The position numbers and the translations under genes were made by a program. A model generated the notes under the pieces. The model was not told the origin of the DNA. It was given only the letters and a program-made list of their open reading frames with translations, and searched no databases. This document shows, piece after piece, positions 18,881 through 29,027 of a stretch of 64,000 nt of DNA (positions are counted from its first letter, which is position 1; every line of letters starts with the position of its first letter). The DNA is from Heyndrickxia coagulans DSM 1 = ATCC 7050 (GTDB taxonomy: Bacteria; Bacillota; Bacilli; Bacillales; Bacillaceae_C), in the NCBI RefSeq assembly GCF_000290615.1, contig NZ_ALAS01000118.1:1-64000 (forward strand), in the 5' to 3' direction.

Positions 18881-20458
18881 TTAATCCGAAAGGGGGCTGT
18901 CTGACTCTGGGAGATCCGGATCGATGACTTGGAACGGGCGCATCATATCGTAGTCTTCGTGTTCGAGAATATGGCAGTGCCATACGTAGTCGCCGGCATA
19001 CGGGGAAAACCGCATCATGACGCGGGTGATTTGCCCGCCCGGTGCGGCAACGGTATCTTTAAAGCCGCGTTCATTCGGTTCCGGCGGGGTCGCAGGGCCG
19101 GTATATACAATTTGGCCCGTTTCGTTATACAAGTCCAAGTCAAATGGGCGGCGGTCCAAAATTTGAAACTGGACAAGATGGATATGGATCGGATGGGTAA
19201 AAGCCGTTGTATTGGCAAGCGACCAGATTTCAGTTGTGCCGAGCCTTGGCATTTCCGTCACCGGATCCATCCATCTTTTTTTGTCCAGAAGCAATAGCGG
19301 GCGCCCGTATGAATCGGTTGCACCGGTCAGTTTTAAATGGCGGATGGCGCTCACGTTTTGGCTGGAAGGAACCGGGATGGAAGACAAGGACGGCGGAATG
19401 CGGCTTGTGTCTTCTCCGGAAACCGGCAGCACGACCCGAAACTGCATGACATCGCCGGTTTGGTCGGCCGGATCGGCATTAGGCCCGAGGTCATTTTTTA
19501 GTAAAATCGTCTGCCCGGCATATTCGGAAAAATCAAGGATCAAATCCGCCCGTTCTGCCGGTTCCAGTGCCAGATTTCCGACTTGCACCGGCCGCCTTAG
19601 CAGCCCGCCGTCCGTGCCGATCTGGTAAAAAGCCTGGCCGGAATCAAGGTACAACTGATAGGCCCGCGTGTTGGACGCATTGACAATCCGGAACCGGTAT
19701 TTTCGCGGCTCCACTTCCAAATAGGGCCATACCTTTCCATTTACAAGAATCGTATCGCCGAGGAAAAACGGCACGACGGATGGATCCGGTGTTCCGGGCC
19801 CCGGATTTTGCGGCTGGCGCGGATAAAAAAGGGAACCGTCATTGTTAAAAGTCCGGTCCGTGAGAAGCAGCGGAATTTCGTATTTGCCGGATGGCAGATG
19901 GAAAGCCTTTTCTTTTTGATCGCGAATGATATACATGCCGGCCAGGCCTGCATACACATTGAGGCGCGTAATGCCGATCGCATGGTCATGGTACCACAAA
20001 GTGGCGGGGCGCTGTTTGTTTGAATACTCATAAACTTCATTTTTGAATGCCGGCCCGGTTTCGTTAAAATCGCGCGTAAACCAGGCTTCCGGATAGCCGT
20101 CGCTGTCCGGTTTGGTTTCCCCGCCATGGAGATGCACGACGGTCCGCACTTCCGGAAAGTCCGTTCCCATCCCGTCTAAGATGGTGGGGTCAATCGGGAG
20201 AAAATGTCTTTGCGGCAAATGATTCGTCCATTTCACCCGTATCTTTTTCCCGTGCGGCACGTCAAAAAGCGGCCCGGGAAAGCGGCGGTTGTACCCCCAT
20301 AACCTTGTCGGCCTTAAATCCCGGTGCAGCTTTTGCCAAAATTCTTCCATTGTGACGTCATAATATGCGATCCCGCCCTCTTCCCGCACTGGCCGGATTT
20401 TTTCCGCGAGCGGCAGGCGGTCAACAAACTTTTCTAAATTCGGGCTCAAACTCCCCAC
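18881..20458 (-). CDS. cotA: CotA-type multicopper oxidase (spore coat laccase)
   Basis: 525 residues, close in length and sequence to B. subtilis CotA, an outer spore-coat laccase with bilirubin oxidase activity. All copper motifs are present: VHLHGGE near residue 108, WYHDHAIG near 154, THPIHIHLV near 420, and HCHILEHEDYDMM with the type-1 Cys and axial Met near 493. PTRLWGYN and VNGKVWPYLEVEPRKYRFRIVN are CotA hallmarks. GTG 20458 has a GAGGGAG site upstream. The coat location is inferred from homology. Confidence 0.92.
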   Translation of the reverse strand: MGSLSPNLEKFVDRLPLAEKIRPVREEGGIAYYDVTMEEFWQKLHRDLRPTRLWGYNRRFPGPLFDVPHGKKIRVKWTNHLPQRHFLPIDPTILDGMGTDFPEVRTVVHLHGGETKPDSDGYPEAWFTRDFNETGPAFKNEVYEYSNKQRPATLWYHDHAIGITRLNVYAGLAGMYIIRDQKEKAFHLPSGKYEIPLLLTDRTFNNDGSLFYPRQPQNPGPGTPDPSVVPFFLGDTILVNGKVWPYLEVEPRKYRFRIVNASNTRAYQLYLDSGQAFYQIGTDGGLLRRPVQVGNLALEPAERADLILDFSEYAGQTILLKNDLGPNADPADQTGDVMQFRVVLPVSGEDTSRIPPSLSSIPVPSSQNVSAIRHLKLTGATDSYGRPLLLLDKKRWMDPVTEMPRLGTTEIWSLANTTAFTHPIHIHLVQFQILDRRPFDLDLYNETGQIVYTGPATPPEPNERGFKDTVAAPGGQITRVMMRFSPYAGDYVWHCHILEHEDYDMMRPFQVIDPDLPESDSPLSD

Positions 20459-20615
20459 TCCCTCATCAATTGATGCCGTACATTTCTAACAGAATATGAA
20501 CCATCAAGGCTTTTGGAAAGGGCGAATGGTACCGGAGGCAGAGATAACGTTTTTGGCCCGCCCGTATCAAAAACATAGGCATGTTTGAAAAAGCTTTTAG
20601 AGGCGAGACAAAAAA

Positions 20616-20644
20616 TTGAACGGGAACCGCAAAAATCATATAAT
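20616..20644 (+). promoter_or_regulatory. Sigma-A promoter of ansA
   Basis: TTGAAC (20616-20621), an exact 17-bp spacer and a perfect TATAAT (20639-20644), about 45 bp upstream of the asparaginase start. Confidence 0.8.
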
Positions 20645-20689
20645 AAGCTATATTGGTTTCCGAGACAGTTAGAAATGAAGGTGGCACAA

Positions 20690-21685
20690 ATGAAAAAAAT
20701 TTTGCTCTTGGCAACAGGCGGGACCATTGCTTCCGTTGAGGGGGATGAAGGGCTGAAACCCGGGCTTTCGGGAGAAGACTTGCTGAAATATTTTCAGCAT
20801 GCTGCTTTGTCTGCCGATGTCACCGCAAAGATATTAATGAACCGCGACAGCACAAACATGCAGCCGGAACATTGGGTGCAGATTGCAAAAGCAGTTGCGG
20901 AACATTATGAACAGTATGACGGTTTTTTGATTACACACGGAACGGATACATTGGGATATACGTCGGCAGCCTTGTCGTATATGCTGCAGGGCCTGAATAA
21001 GCCGGTTGTGCTGACGGGTTCGCAGGTGCCGATCAGTTTTAAAAAGACCGATGCCAAGAAAAATCTTTTCAACGCCCTCCGCTTTGCCTGCGAGGAGATT
21101 GGCGGCGTTTTTGTCGTGTTTGACGGGCGCGTGATCATGGGCACAAGGGCGGTGAAAATGCGGACGAAAAGCTACGATGCGTTTGAAAGCATCAATTATC
21201 CGTATGTGGCTTATGTAGCAGGGGACGAGGTGCATTATCATTGGAGGCCACAACCGCCGGAGCAGCCGTTTCATATTGAGACAAGCCTGTCACCGGATGT
21301 CTTTCTTTTAAAATTGCACCCGGGCACAAAGCCGGAGATTTTTGATTTTTTAAAGGAACATTACCGCGGGGTGATCATTGAAAGTTTCGGGAACGGCGGG
21401 GTGCCGTTTGAAGGGCGCAACTTGCTGCCAAAAATCAAGGAATTGACCGATGCCGGGATTGTTGTTATGATTTCGACGCAATGCTTGGAAGAAGGGCATG
21501 ATTTGTATTTGTATGAAGTCGGAAGAAAAGTCGCGCAATATCCGGTGATTGTTTCCGGGGATATGAATACGGAAGCGATCGTGCCGAAACTAATGTGGGC
21601 GCTTGGCAAAACGGATGATCCCGCTGAAGTGAAAAAGATCATTGAAACGCCGCTTGCTTATGATTTGTCACAGGATTGGGGGTAA
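20690..21685 (+). CDS. ansA: L-asparaginase, type I (AnsA)
   Basis: 331 residues. Hydrolyses asparagine to aspartate and ammonia in the cytoplasm. Catalytic motifs are TGGTIAS near residues 9-15 and [12 protein letters not shown] near residues 84-95. [19 protein letters not shown] and [13 protein letters not shown] closely match B. subtilis AnsA. ATG 20690 follows GAAGGTGG; an in-frame ATG at 20675 overlaps that site. There is no aspartase gene behind it, unlike the ansAB operon of B. subtilis. Confidence 0.92.
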   Translation: MKKILLLATGGTIASVEGDEGLKPGLSGEDLLKYFQHAALSADVTAKILMNRDSTNMQPEHWVQIAKAVAEHYEQYDGFLITHGTDTLGYTSAALSYMLQGLNKPVVLTGSQVPISFKKTDAKKNLFNALRFACEEIGGVFVVFDGRVIMGTRAVKMRTKSYDAFESINYPYVAYVAGDEVHYHWRPQPPEQPFHIETSLSPDVFLLKLHPGTKPEIFDFLKEHYRGVIIESFGNGGVPFEGRNLLPKIKELTDAGIVVMISTQCLEEGHDLYLYEVGRKVAQYPVIVSGDMNTEAIVPKLMWALGKTDDPAEVKKIIETPLAYDLSQDWG

Positions 21686-21991
21686 AGCGCGCCGGAAAAC
21701 GGCTGAAAGATTGCGGGAGGGGATGCCTGCAATTTTTTTTGCCGTTCGATGCGTTTGAGCATCCTGCTGCACAGCCCGCGTTTGCAGCGTTTTCCCGGCA
21801 TTTTTTCAGCCGGTGTCTTCTATATAGAACGGGGTTTCTGCGTTTACAAAAAACCGCCGCCATAAATTCCATTAAATTTCATACCAACTGCGCGGGGAAT
21901 CGAGTAAACTGGAGTTAGGAAACATGAAAAAACAGGCGCCAGGCCCGGCCTTAAAGGGGCGGTTTCCGGCATTCGCGAGGGAGGTAGCACG
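21686..21991 (+). other. Intergenic stretch between ansA and lytS
   Basis: About 300 bp with no supported gene and no clear terminator or promoter. GGGAGGTAG at 21978-21986 is the lytS ribosome site. Confidence 0.5.
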
Positions 21992-23692
21992 GTGGAAACG
22001 TCATTTGAAATGCTGCTGGAAATATTTGAGAGGGCTTCCCTTTTATTAACCTGCTTATTTTTTATCACGAGAATTCCGCGTTTTAAAGAAATCTTTCAAC
22101 AGGAGCAGCCGTCTGTTTTTGAATTGAGTTTTATCACTGCAGTCTTTTGCAGTTTTGCCATCTTTGCGACTTACTCGGGCATTAAGGTGGACGGGTCCCT
22201 TGTCAATGTGCGGATTATTGCCATCGTATCCGGCGGTATCCTGTTCGGCCCGTGGGTTGGCATTATCACAGGCATCGTCTCCGGGTTGCACCGTTATTTA
22301 ATAGATATTGGCGGGGTTACCTCCGTGCCGTGCTTGATTACGAGTATTACAGCCGGCGTCATTTCCGGCCTGATCAGCAGGAAAGTGAAAAATTCCTGGC
22401 GCTGGTTCGTCGGGATCGCAGCCGGGATGTTTTGTGAAATATTAACGATGCTTTTGATTCTTGTTTTTGCCCACCCGTTCAGCACCGGGGTGGATATTGT
22501 GTCCAAAATTGCCTTCCCGATGATCGCGGGCGACGTCAATATTGGATTGATTGTCCTGCTGATTAAGAGCGTGGAGGGCGAGAAGGAATTTGTGGCGGCA
22601 AAACAGGCAAAACTGGCGCTTGATATTGCCAATAAAACCATGCCGTATTTCCGCGCCATCAATGCAGAATCGTTGGAAAAAATCTGCGCCATCATTAAAA
22701 ATGAGATCCGCGCCGATGCAGTTGCCATCACCGATAAGAAAAAAATCCTGGCTTATGTCGGCTTCGGACAGGAAAGGTACCAGATCGGCCATGAAATTAT
22801 TAGTGATCTGACAAAAACTGCGATCAAAAGCGGGGAAATTACGATCCGCAACCATATCCAGGACCAGCAGACCCCGCAGATCCAGTGTCTGCTGATTATT
22901 CCGTTAAAGGAGCGGGATGAAGTCACCGGCACATTAAAAATTTATTATAAAAAAGCGAACAAAATCACCTACTCCCTGCAGACAATGGCAATCGGCCTTG
23001 CCCAGATGATTTCGACGCTCATGGAAATTTCGCGCATCGAAGAAATCAAAGAAGAAGCCAATAAAGCGGAGTGGAAGGCGCTCCAGACAAAAATCAACCC
23101 GCATTTTTTGTTTAACGCGTTAAATGCGATTGCCTCCACGACCCGCAGAAATCCCGATAAAGCAAGAAAATTAATCATGAACTTATCCGGTTTTATGCGC
23201 TATAATCTTGAATTGGCTGATGATTTTATTGATATCAATAAAGAACTGCAGCAGGTGCGCGACTATATTGAGATTGAAAAAGCGAGATTCGGCAGCCACC
23301 TGCAGGTTGAATATGAGATTGACGCCGTATCCGTGCTGATCCCGAGCCTGATTATCCAGCCGCTTGTGGAAAATGCAATCAACCATGGGATTTTAAAAGT
23401 AAAAGGGCCGGGGATCGTAAAAATCTCCGTCAAGGAGGTGGGAAATAAAGTCCGCATCAGTGTGGCGGATACAGGGGCAGGCATTCCGGAAGAAGTGATT
23501 GAGCATGTTTACCAGGATAATATGCCGGTCACACAGATTGGCCTTTATAATGTCCATCGCCGTGTCAAACTGATTTACGGAAACGGCCTGGCCATCAGAA
23601 GGCTGAATCCCGGAACAGAAGTTTATTTTGAGGTTCCGAAGGTGGGAGAATATGAAAGCCATTATAGTGGAAGACGAAATACCGGCACGTGA
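21992..23692 (+). CDS. lytS: LytS/YehU-family sensor histidine kinase
   Basis: 566 residues: a 5TM-5TMR_LYT membrane sensor (about residues 5-190), a GAF-like region (about 215-345), the phospho-acceptor motif [11 protein letters not shown] near residue 370, and an HATPase with ENAINHG and DTGAGIPEE near 445-495. LytS-type kinases are membrane sensors that phosphorylate LytTR regulators; Bacillus and E. coli relatives respond to pyruvate. GTG 21992 has GGGAGGTAG upstream. It overlaps the regulator gene by 41 nt. Confidence 0.92.
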   Translation: METSFEMLLEIFERASLLLTCLFFITRIPRFKEIFQQEQPSVFELSFITAVFCSFAIFATYSGIKVDGSLVNVRIIAIVSGGILFGPWVGIITGIVSGLHRYLIDIGGVTSVPCLITSITAGVISGLISRKVKNSWRWFVGIAAGMFCEILTMLLILVFAHPFSTGVDIVSKIAFPMIAGDVNIGLIVLLIKSVEGEKEFVAAKQAKLALDIANKTMPYFRAINAESLEKICAIIKNEIRADAVAITDKKKILAYVGFGQERYQIGHEIISDLTKTAIKSGEITIRNHIQDQQTPQIQCLLIIPLKERDEVTGTLKIYYKKANKITYSLQTMAIGLAQMISTLMEISRIEEIKEEANKAEWKALQTKINPHFLFNALNAIASTTRRNPDKARKLIMNLSGFMRYNLELADDFIDINKELQQVRDYIEIEKARFGSHLQVEYEIDAVSVLIPSLIIQPLVENAINHGILKVKGPGIVKISVKEVGNKVRISVADTGAGIPEEVIEHVYQDNMPVTQIGLYNVHRRVKLIYGNGLAIRRLNPGTEVYFEVPKVGEYESHYSGRRNTGT

Positions 23693-24401
23693 AGAACTGG
23701 CGTATTTGATTGAAACGTACAGCGGGATTGAGATTACCGATTGTTTTGAAGACGGGCTGGATGTGCTGAAATTTTTACAGGAACATGAAACAGATGCGAT
23801 TTTTCTTGATATTAATATTCCTTCCCTGGACGGCATGCTGCTGGCAGGAAGCATCAGCAAATTTGCGCATAAACCGTATATTATTTTTACAACGGCTTAT
23901 AAGGAACACGCCGTACAGGCTTTTGAACTGGAAGCATTTGATTATATTTTAAAACCATATGAAGAAAAAAGAATTGCCGCCATGTTGAAAAGGCTTGAGG
24001 CTGCGTATAAAAGAGAGCATCCATTGCCGGGAGAAGAAGGGGCTGTGCCGCGAAATGGCGGGCTTCACCGGAAAGAGCGGGTGAATTTGCGCAAGGGAGA
24101 GAAAATTATTGTGGCGGATGCAAACGATATTTTTTACTGCGCCGCTCAGGAAAAAATCACGCTTGTTTATACACAACAGGAAACGTTTGAAATGCCCATG
24201 GCGATATCCGAGTTCCAGTCCCTTTTGCCTGAGGATCTTTTCTTTCGCTGCCACCGGTCTTATCTTGTAAATTTAACGAAGATCCGGGAAATTGTGCCGT
24301 GGTTCAATCAGACGTATTTGCTCCGTTTAAAAGGGATGGACGCGGAAATACCGGTAAGCAGAAGAAATGTGAAACAGTTTAAAGCGCTGATGCATTTTTA
24401 A
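23652..24401 (+). CDS. lytT: LytTR-family response regulator
   Basis: 249 residues. An N-terminal receiver has acidic EDE residues at the start, the phospho-Asp in FLDINIP near residue 54 and the conserved FTTAY and KPYEE. A C-terminal LytTR DNA-binding domain spans about residues 145-245 ([30 protein letters not shown]). ATG 23652 has GGTGGGAG upstream. It overlaps lytS, so kinase and regulator are co-translated. The likely target is the MFS gene downstream, which has LytTR-spaced repeats in its promoter. Confidence 0.92.
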   Translation: MKAIIVEDEIPAREELAYLIETYSGIEITDCFEDGLDVLKFLQEHETDAIFLDINIPSLDGMLLAGSISKFAHKPYIIFTTAYKEHAVQAFELEAFDYILKPYEEKRIAAMLKRLEAAYKREHPLPGEEGAVPRNGGLHRKERVNLRKGEKIIVADANDIFYCAAQEKITLVYTQQETFEMPMAISEFQSLLPEDLFFRCHRSYLVNLTKIREIVPWFNQTYLLRLKGMDAEIPVSRRNVKQFKALMHF

Positions 24402-24733
24402 TATAAAGCGCCATAAAGCGCCCAGCCATGCAGGAAAAGCGGCAGCATGAACAAAAAGTGTATGTCGGCTTTTTCCTTTTTTGCCGGGGCGGGCGTGAAA
24501 AATAGCATGGCCTACTTTGCGCACTGCAGCCGTTCGCGTGTGAAAAGTTGCCTGCTTTCCAATTTGCCATCCTCCAAGGTGTTGCGCCGAAAAAGCGGGC
24601 ATGGCCTGCTTCCGGCAATACCGTTTTTCAGGAAGATTGTGCATAAATTGGAATACCTGATTTTATCCATATGCCATCTTTTATGGACATTGCGCGGGAA
24701 AGTTTCAAGAAGCGGTTTGTTCCTGTGCCATCC

Positions 24734-24815
24734 ATTCCTTTCTGTATACCGTTTATTCCTTTTTAAAGCATTCTCGTTCCGAAAATGAGTTCCCTCCTTA
24801 TTTTCGTACTATAAT
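24734..24815 (+). promoter_or_regulatory. Candidate LytTR-activated promoter of the MFS gene
   Basis: Two direct repeats of ATTCCTTT (24734-24741 and 24755-24762) start exactly 21 bp apart, two helical turns, the spacing used by LytTR regulators. A perfect TATAAT follows at 24810-24815 but there is no recognisable -35 box, which suits an activator-dependent promoter. The rest of the 456-bp gap between lytT and the MFS gene shows no gene. Confidence 0.55.
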
Positions 24816-24857
24816 TTGAACTGTAGAAAAGGACAGAAGAAACGGAGGGAATCGGAC

Positions 24858-26093
24858 ATGTTAGAACGAAAAGCAAACCGCAGCCTGATTGTATTAGGGA
24901 CGATGATTGTACAAATGGGGCTTGGGACTGTTTATACATGGAGTTTATTTAACCAGCCGCTTGTTGATAAATTCGGGTGGCAATTGAGTGCAGTATCGAC
25001 GACATTTTCTATTTTAAGCCTGGCACTTGCAGTATCGACATTGTTTGCGACAAAATTGCAGGCAAGATGGGGGCTGCGCCGCCTGGTTGCTTTTTCCGGC
25101 ATTTTGCTTGGCGCAGGATTAATCTTGAGTTCATTTGCACCTTCACTTTGGATGCTCTATCTGTTGGCAGGCCTTATTGTCGGTTATGCAGACGGGACAG
25201 CTTATATCACGACTTTATCCAATTTAATGAAATGGTTTCCGGATAAAAAAGGCCTCGTTTCAGGCATCTCCGTCGGGGCATACGGGACCGGCAGCCTAGT
25301 ATTTAAGTTTGTAAACGGTGCCATCCTCAGTTCGTTTGGTGTCACACAGGCTTTTCTTTGCTGGGGAGTGATTGCAATTGCCATGATCACCGGCGGATCT
25401 TTCCTCTTGAAAGAAGCAGAAAATACAACCACATCCGGTACTGTGTCCAAACAGCCGGCCGGAAAAGATTTTACCATCAAAGAAATGCTCAAAACGAAAC
25501 AAGCTTACCTCTTATTCATCGTGTTCTTCACGGCGTGTATGAGCGGTTTATATCTGATCGGCCTTGTTAAAGACATCGGCACGAGGCTTGTCGGGCTGGA
25601 TGTTGCGACGGCCAGCAATGCAGTGGCGCTGATTGCCGTCTTTAACACCATCGGGCGGCTCGTTCTCGGCGGTTTATCAGACCATGTGGGAAGAATGAAA
25701 GTGGTATCAGGGACGCTGCTCGCGACGGCCGTTGCGGTTTCCATTTTGAGCTATGCCCACTTAAATTTCGCCCTGTTCTTTATCTGTGTTGCTGCGATTG
25801 CTTTCGGTTTCGGCGGAAATGTCACCGTATTTCCGGCTATTATTTCAGACTTCTTCGGCCTGAAAAATCAAAGCGCCAATTATTCAGTGATTTACCAAGG
25901 CTTCGGCATCGGCGCATTATCCGGATCGGTCATCGCTTCCCTTCTCGGGGGCTTTATGCCGACATTCCATGCGATCACGATTCTCTGCCTGGTCTCTTTT
26001 GCGATTACGCTTTTCATTAAATCGCCGGCTGAAGAAGCAGCCCACGCACACGGGGTTCGGGGGAATGTCAACCGTGCCCAGCATTCGCATTAA
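24858..26093 (+). CDS. OFA-type MFS transporter (YhjX-like)
   Basis: 411 residues with twelve predicted helices. The N-terminal motif LGTVYTWSLFNQPLVDKFGW and GYADGTAYITTLSNLMKWFPDKKGL mark the oxalate:formate antiporter (OFA) branch of the major facilitator superfamily. In E. coli, the OFA member YhjX is induced by pyruvate through YpdA/YpdB, a LytS/LytTR system. Here a LytS/LytTR pair lies directly upstream. The inferred role is transport of pyruvate or a related monocarboxylate. GGAGGGA precedes ATG 24858. The C-terminus is His-rich. Confidence 0.85.
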   Translation: MLERKANRSLIVLGTMIVQMGLGTVYTWSLFNQPLVDKFGWQLSAVSTTFSILSLALAVSTLFATKLQARWGLRRLVAFSGILLGAGLILSSFAPSLWMLYLLAGLIVGYADGTAYITTLSNLMKWFPDKKGLVSGISVGAYGTGSLVFKFVNGAILSSFGVTQAFLCWGVIAIAMITGGSFLLKEAENTTTSGTVSKQPAGKDFTIKEMLKTKQAYLLFIVFFTACMSGLYLIGLVKDIGTRLVGLDVATASNAVALIAVFNTIGRLVLGGLSDHVGRMKVVSGTLLATAVAVSILSYAHLNFALFFICVAAIAFGFGGNVTVFPAIISDFFGLKNQSANYSVIYQGFGIGALSGSVIASLLGGFMPTFHAITILCLVSFAITLFIKSPAEEAAHAHGVRGNVNRAQHSH

Positions 26094-26160
26094 AGCAAGG
26101 GCTGTGTGCTTCGATCATGAACAAGCAGACAGGAAAGGGATTCGTGCCTCCATCATGATA

Positions 26161-26189
26161 AAAAACCCGCTGGCTGCCCCAGCGGGTTT
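26161..26189. terminator. Bidirectional terminator
   Basis: Perfect 12-bp stem (26161-26172, 26178-26189) with flanking A4/T4 runs, between the convergent MFS and methionine-synthase-like genes. Confidence 0.85.
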
Positions 26190-26196
26190 TCCCGGT

Positions 26197-27303
26197 TTAT
26201 CCCCAAATTTCCTTTGCGGTATCCACAATATATTTTACTTTGTCCCACTGCTGCTCTTCTGTTAAAAGATTGCCGTGGTGGGTGGAGGAGAAGCCGCACT
26301 GGGTGCTGATGCAAAGCTGTTCGAGCGGTACATACCTGGATGCTTCCCGAATCCGGTTTTTGATCAGCACTTTATCTTCAAGCTCTCCCTTTTTCGATGT
26401 AAAAATACCAAGCACGACTTTCGGCCCGCCTTCCGGAATGTATTTCAACGGTTCAAACCCGCCGGAACGCTCATCGTCGTATTCAAGGAAAAACCCGTCT
26501 ACTTTTTCATTTGCAAAGATTTTCGGGGCAATTTTATCATACGGACCTTCAAAAGCCCATTTCGACTGGTAGTTGCCGCGGCACAGATGGGTTGTGATGG
26601 TCAGATCATCCGGCTTGTCTTCCAGTACGCTGTTTGCTACATGTAAAGCGAGATCAATCAATCTTTCCCTTTCGAGCTCACTGTCTGCAAACGGCAGTTT
26701 CGGTGCACACAGGCCGGCAAGATAAACATCATCCAGCTGCAAGTAGCGGCAGCCGGCATCATAAAAAGCTTTGATCGCATCCCGGTAAGTTTGGATAATA
26801 TCATTTGCGTATTCTTCAAGATCCGGGTAAATGTCTTCATTGCGGATTCCGGCATTGAAAAACTGATTCGGGCTTGGAATAGTCATTTTCGCAACCGCCC
26901 TGTCCCCGGCGATTTCTTTCAGCGCAATAAAATCTTTTATGTGCGGATGGTCCGGGTTAAAGGAGACTTTTCCGGTTACCCGGACGTCATAAGCTTCCGT
27001 TTCGATGCCGACAAACCGGTATCCATGGTTCGGCACGTACCCTTTTACCCCGTTTAAATGTTCCATGAAATCCGTATGCCAGAATCTCCGCCGGAATTCT
27101 CCGTCCGTTACCGCTTCGAGGCCGGCTTCAATTTGTTTGCCGACCAGGCGGCGGATTTCTTCATTTTCAATTGCACGCAAGTCTTCGGCCGGGATGGTTC
27201 CCGCTGCAAATTTTTCCCGCGCTTCGTGCAACCGGGCCGGGCGCAAAAAGCTTCCGACAATGTCTGCCCTGTACGGCGCTTTTGTTAATGTTTTCGTCAT
27301 CAT
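26197..27303 (-). CDS. Methionine-synthase-like methyltransferase (YxjG/YxjH family)
   Basis: About 367 residues, the catalytic C-terminal half of cobalamin-independent methionine synthase (MetE), as in B. subtilis YxjG/YxjH. Visible motifs are the N-terminal RADIVGSFLRP, EAVTDGEFRR, YLQLDDVYLA, the zinc ligand region TTHLCRGNY, and CISTQCGFSST near the end. It probably methylates homocysteine from a donor other than polyglutamyl folate. It lies behind an S-box riboswitch, so it belongs to the methionine/SAM regulon. Two adjacent ATGs (27303 and 27300) follow an AGAGGGA site. Confidence 0.9.
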   Translation of the reverse strand: MMTKTLTKAPYRADIVGSFLRPARLHEAREKFAAGTIPAEDLRAIENEEIRRLVGKQIEAGLEAVTDGEFRRRFWHTDFMEHLNGVKGYVPNHGYRFVGIETEAYDVRVTGKVSFNPDHPHIKDFIALKEIAGDRAVAKMTIPSPNQFFNAGIRNEDIYPDLEEYANDIIQTYRDAIKAFYDAGCRYLQLDDVYLAGLCAPKLPFADSELERERLIDLALHVANSVLEDKPDDLTITTHLCRGNYQSKWAFEGPYDKIAPKIFANEKVDGFFLEYDDERSGGFEPLKYIPEGGPKVVLGIFTSKKGELEDKVLIKNRIREASRYVPLEQLCISTQCGFSSTHHGNLLTEEQQWDKVKYIVDTAKEIWG

Positions 27304-27380
27304 GATTCCCTCTTTCTGGATATTTTTTAAAACAGCTGCTGTGCGCAGAAAAAAATTGCTTTTAGCTGCATGGGCCCATT

Positions 27381-27540
27381 AAAAAACCTCTTCTGCAATA
27401 AGAAGAGGTTTGGATTGCAAAACTGAACCGTCCGCTCTTCTTATCTTCAAGCAATGCTTTCTGGAATTGGCACAGTTCTTTAAAAAAGACCGCTGCCGAG
27501 GCTTCAAGGGGCCAGTCCCTCCACCTCTCTGGATAAGAAT
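27381..27540 (-). promoter_or_regulatory. SAM-I (S-box) riboswitch with terminator
   Basis: On the reverse strand, TTCTTATCCAGAGAGGTGGA, GGGACTGGCCC, GAAGCCTCGGCAGC and TGTGCCAATTCC follow in order, closed by GATAAGAAG. These are the core elements of the S-box aptamer (27437-27540). A 10-bp terminator stem with a T run follows (27381-27410). Binding of S-adenosylmethionine should stop transcription of the downstream gene. Confidence 0.95.
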
Positions 27541-27631
27541 TTTAAATATTATTTAGTTTAAATACACTTTAAATGTTCCACCTATTTTTGTCAAGGGCAT
27601 TCGCAAAATTTTTTAAAATGGGACGGGAAGA

Positions 27632-27661
27632 TTGAAATCAGGGGCGATGTGAAAATATAAT
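27632..27661 (+). promoter_or_regulatory. Sigma-A promoter of yetJ
   Basis: TTGAAA (27632-27637), an 18-bp spacer and a perfect TATAAT (27656-27661), 29 bp before the gene. Confidence 0.75.
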
Positions 27662-27690
27662 AGTAATAAGAAAAACAAAGGAGGGATTTT

Positions 27691-28326
27691 ATGGAGGCCA
27701 TACAATCAAGGTCTGTATTCCAGAAAGTGCTTGGCGTCTTTGCCGTTTCACTGCTGTTTGCAACGGCGGGTTTATATACGGGGAGATTCATTCCGCCTGC
27801 GCTTATGATGCCGCTGATGGTTGCAGAAATTGCAATGGTCATCGCCGCTTTCTGGTTAAGAAGGAAAAAGAGCGTTGGGTATTTGTTCGTTTATGCTTTC
27901 ACCTTTATTTCCGGTATTACGACATATCCGATTGTAGCTTATTATGCATCCCAGGCCGGTGCTGAGGTCGTCCTGCTCGCTTTTGGTTCCACGTTCGGCA
28001 TTTTTGCCGTGATGGGCGTTATTGGGGCCGTTACCAAGAGGGATCTTGGCTTTTTAAGCACCGCATTGCTTGTCGCATTGTTGGCGCTGATCTTCATCGG
28101 AATATTCAGCATTTTCAGCCCGTTAACCTCAACCGGGATGCTCGCGTACTCCTTCATTGGCGCGATTGTTTTTTCCCTGTATGTTGTTTTTGACTTTAAC
28201 CAAATGAAGCACCATGGCATTTCCGAGGAAATGGTCCCGCTTTTGGCTTTAAGCCTGTACCTTGATTTTATCAACCTGTTTATTTACATTTTGCAAATTC
28301 TCGGCATTTTGGGAAGAGACGATTGA
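27691..28326 (+). CDS. yetJ: BI-1/TMBIM-family calcium-leak membrane protein YetJ
   Basis: 211 residues with seven predicted helices, as in B. subtilis YetJ, a pH-sensitive calcium channel of the Bax-inhibitor-1 family. Family landmarks are YAFTFISGITTYPIVAYY, SLYVVFDFNQMKHHG and LSLYLDFINLFIYILQILG, with the aspartates of the pH sensor near the C-terminus. AAAGGAGG precedes ATG 27691. It is monocistronic. Confidence 0.9.
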   Translation: MEAIQSRSVFQKVLGVFAVSLLFATAGLYTGRFIPPALMMPLMVAEIAMVIAAFWLRRKKSVGYLFVYAFTFISGITTYPIVAYYASQAGAEVVLLAFGSTFGIFAVMGVIGAVTKRDLGFLSTALLVALLALIFIGIFSIFSPLTSTGMLAYSFIGAIVFSLYVVFDFNQMKHHGISEEMVPLLALSLYLDFINLFIYILQILGILGRDD

Positions 28327-28330
28327 GAAA

Positions 28331-28369
28331 AAAGAAAACGCCCGCCATTCACCGGCAGGCGTTTTCTTT
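28331..28369. terminator. Bidirectional terminator after yetJ
   Basis: 12-bp stem (28331-28342 with 28358-28369) with A- and T-rich flanks, between yetJ and the decayed cypC remnant on the other strand. Confidence 0.8.
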
Positions 28370-28379
28370 TTCACATGTT

Positions 28380-28791
28380 GGATGTCAAACAAAACAATAC
28401 GGTCTTTTTGCTCCCATTCGGGGATGCGCGCTTCCCATGCTGCCCGGACCATTTGTGCCAAATGCTGCTGCGCATCCGGCCCCATCAGCGATAAAAACAG
28501 CGCTTTCCGGTGGAGATGCTTTTTTCCATCGAGCGTCTGGATCGTATTTTCGCCAAACAACGTTTTTTGAATACGTTTCGGCCCAGCCCCGTTTCGTTTG
28601 AATTTTTCCGGGTCATAAAACATTTTGACTGCTTCCTCGCCGCTGATGCACACCGCTTTTTGCCCGAGCAGACGGGTTTCAAACAAGATTGCATGATAAT
28701 CGTCCGTCCGGTTTTTAATGTAGAGATACCCTTATTTCATCAAATCAATGGTATCATCAATCGTTTTTTCATTAGGAATTTGCCCAGCCAT
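28380..28791 (-). pseudogene. cypC: Fatty-acid peroxygenase (CYP152/CypC) N-terminal remnant
   Basis: Reading from ATG 28791, AGQIPNEKTIDDTIDLMK is followed by an in-frame TAA, then GYLYIKNRTDDYHAILFETRLLG, ISGEEAVKMFYDPEKF, PKRIQKTLFGENTIQTLDG and HRKALFLSLM. This follows the N-terminal third of CypC, where the stop replaces the Glu of a KEGY sequence. Homology ends near 28400 and runs into the yetJ terminator. The heme-binding Cys region is absent. CypC would hydroxylate fatty acids with hydrogen peroxide; this copy cannot. Confidence 0.8.
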
Positions 28792-28911
28792 TGCTCTGCT
28801 CCTTTTTTCATGTGCCCGTTTTCCCCGGCTGCTTCCGGAAAAAACAGGGCACATCCTTTTTTTATCTTCTTGCACTTTTTCATCTTCATTCAAACATTGC
28901 ACGCAACATAA

Positions 28912-28949
28912 TCGAAGTTTACCCGCAAGATCGAAGTTTACCCGCAAGC
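28912..28949 (+). repeat. Two tandem 19-bp repeats
   Basis: The unit TCGAAGTTTACCCGCAAGA occurs twice in succession (28912-28930, 28931-28949), differing only in the last base. It lies 80 bp upstream of the next gene. It may be a binding site or a simple duplication. Confidence 0.8.
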
Positions 28950-29027
28950 CGGCGAAATTATGCCATGTTTCGGTTCACATCCAAACAGGGTATAAGGAAA
29001 TAGAAATACAAAAGGAGAGGGAAGAAA

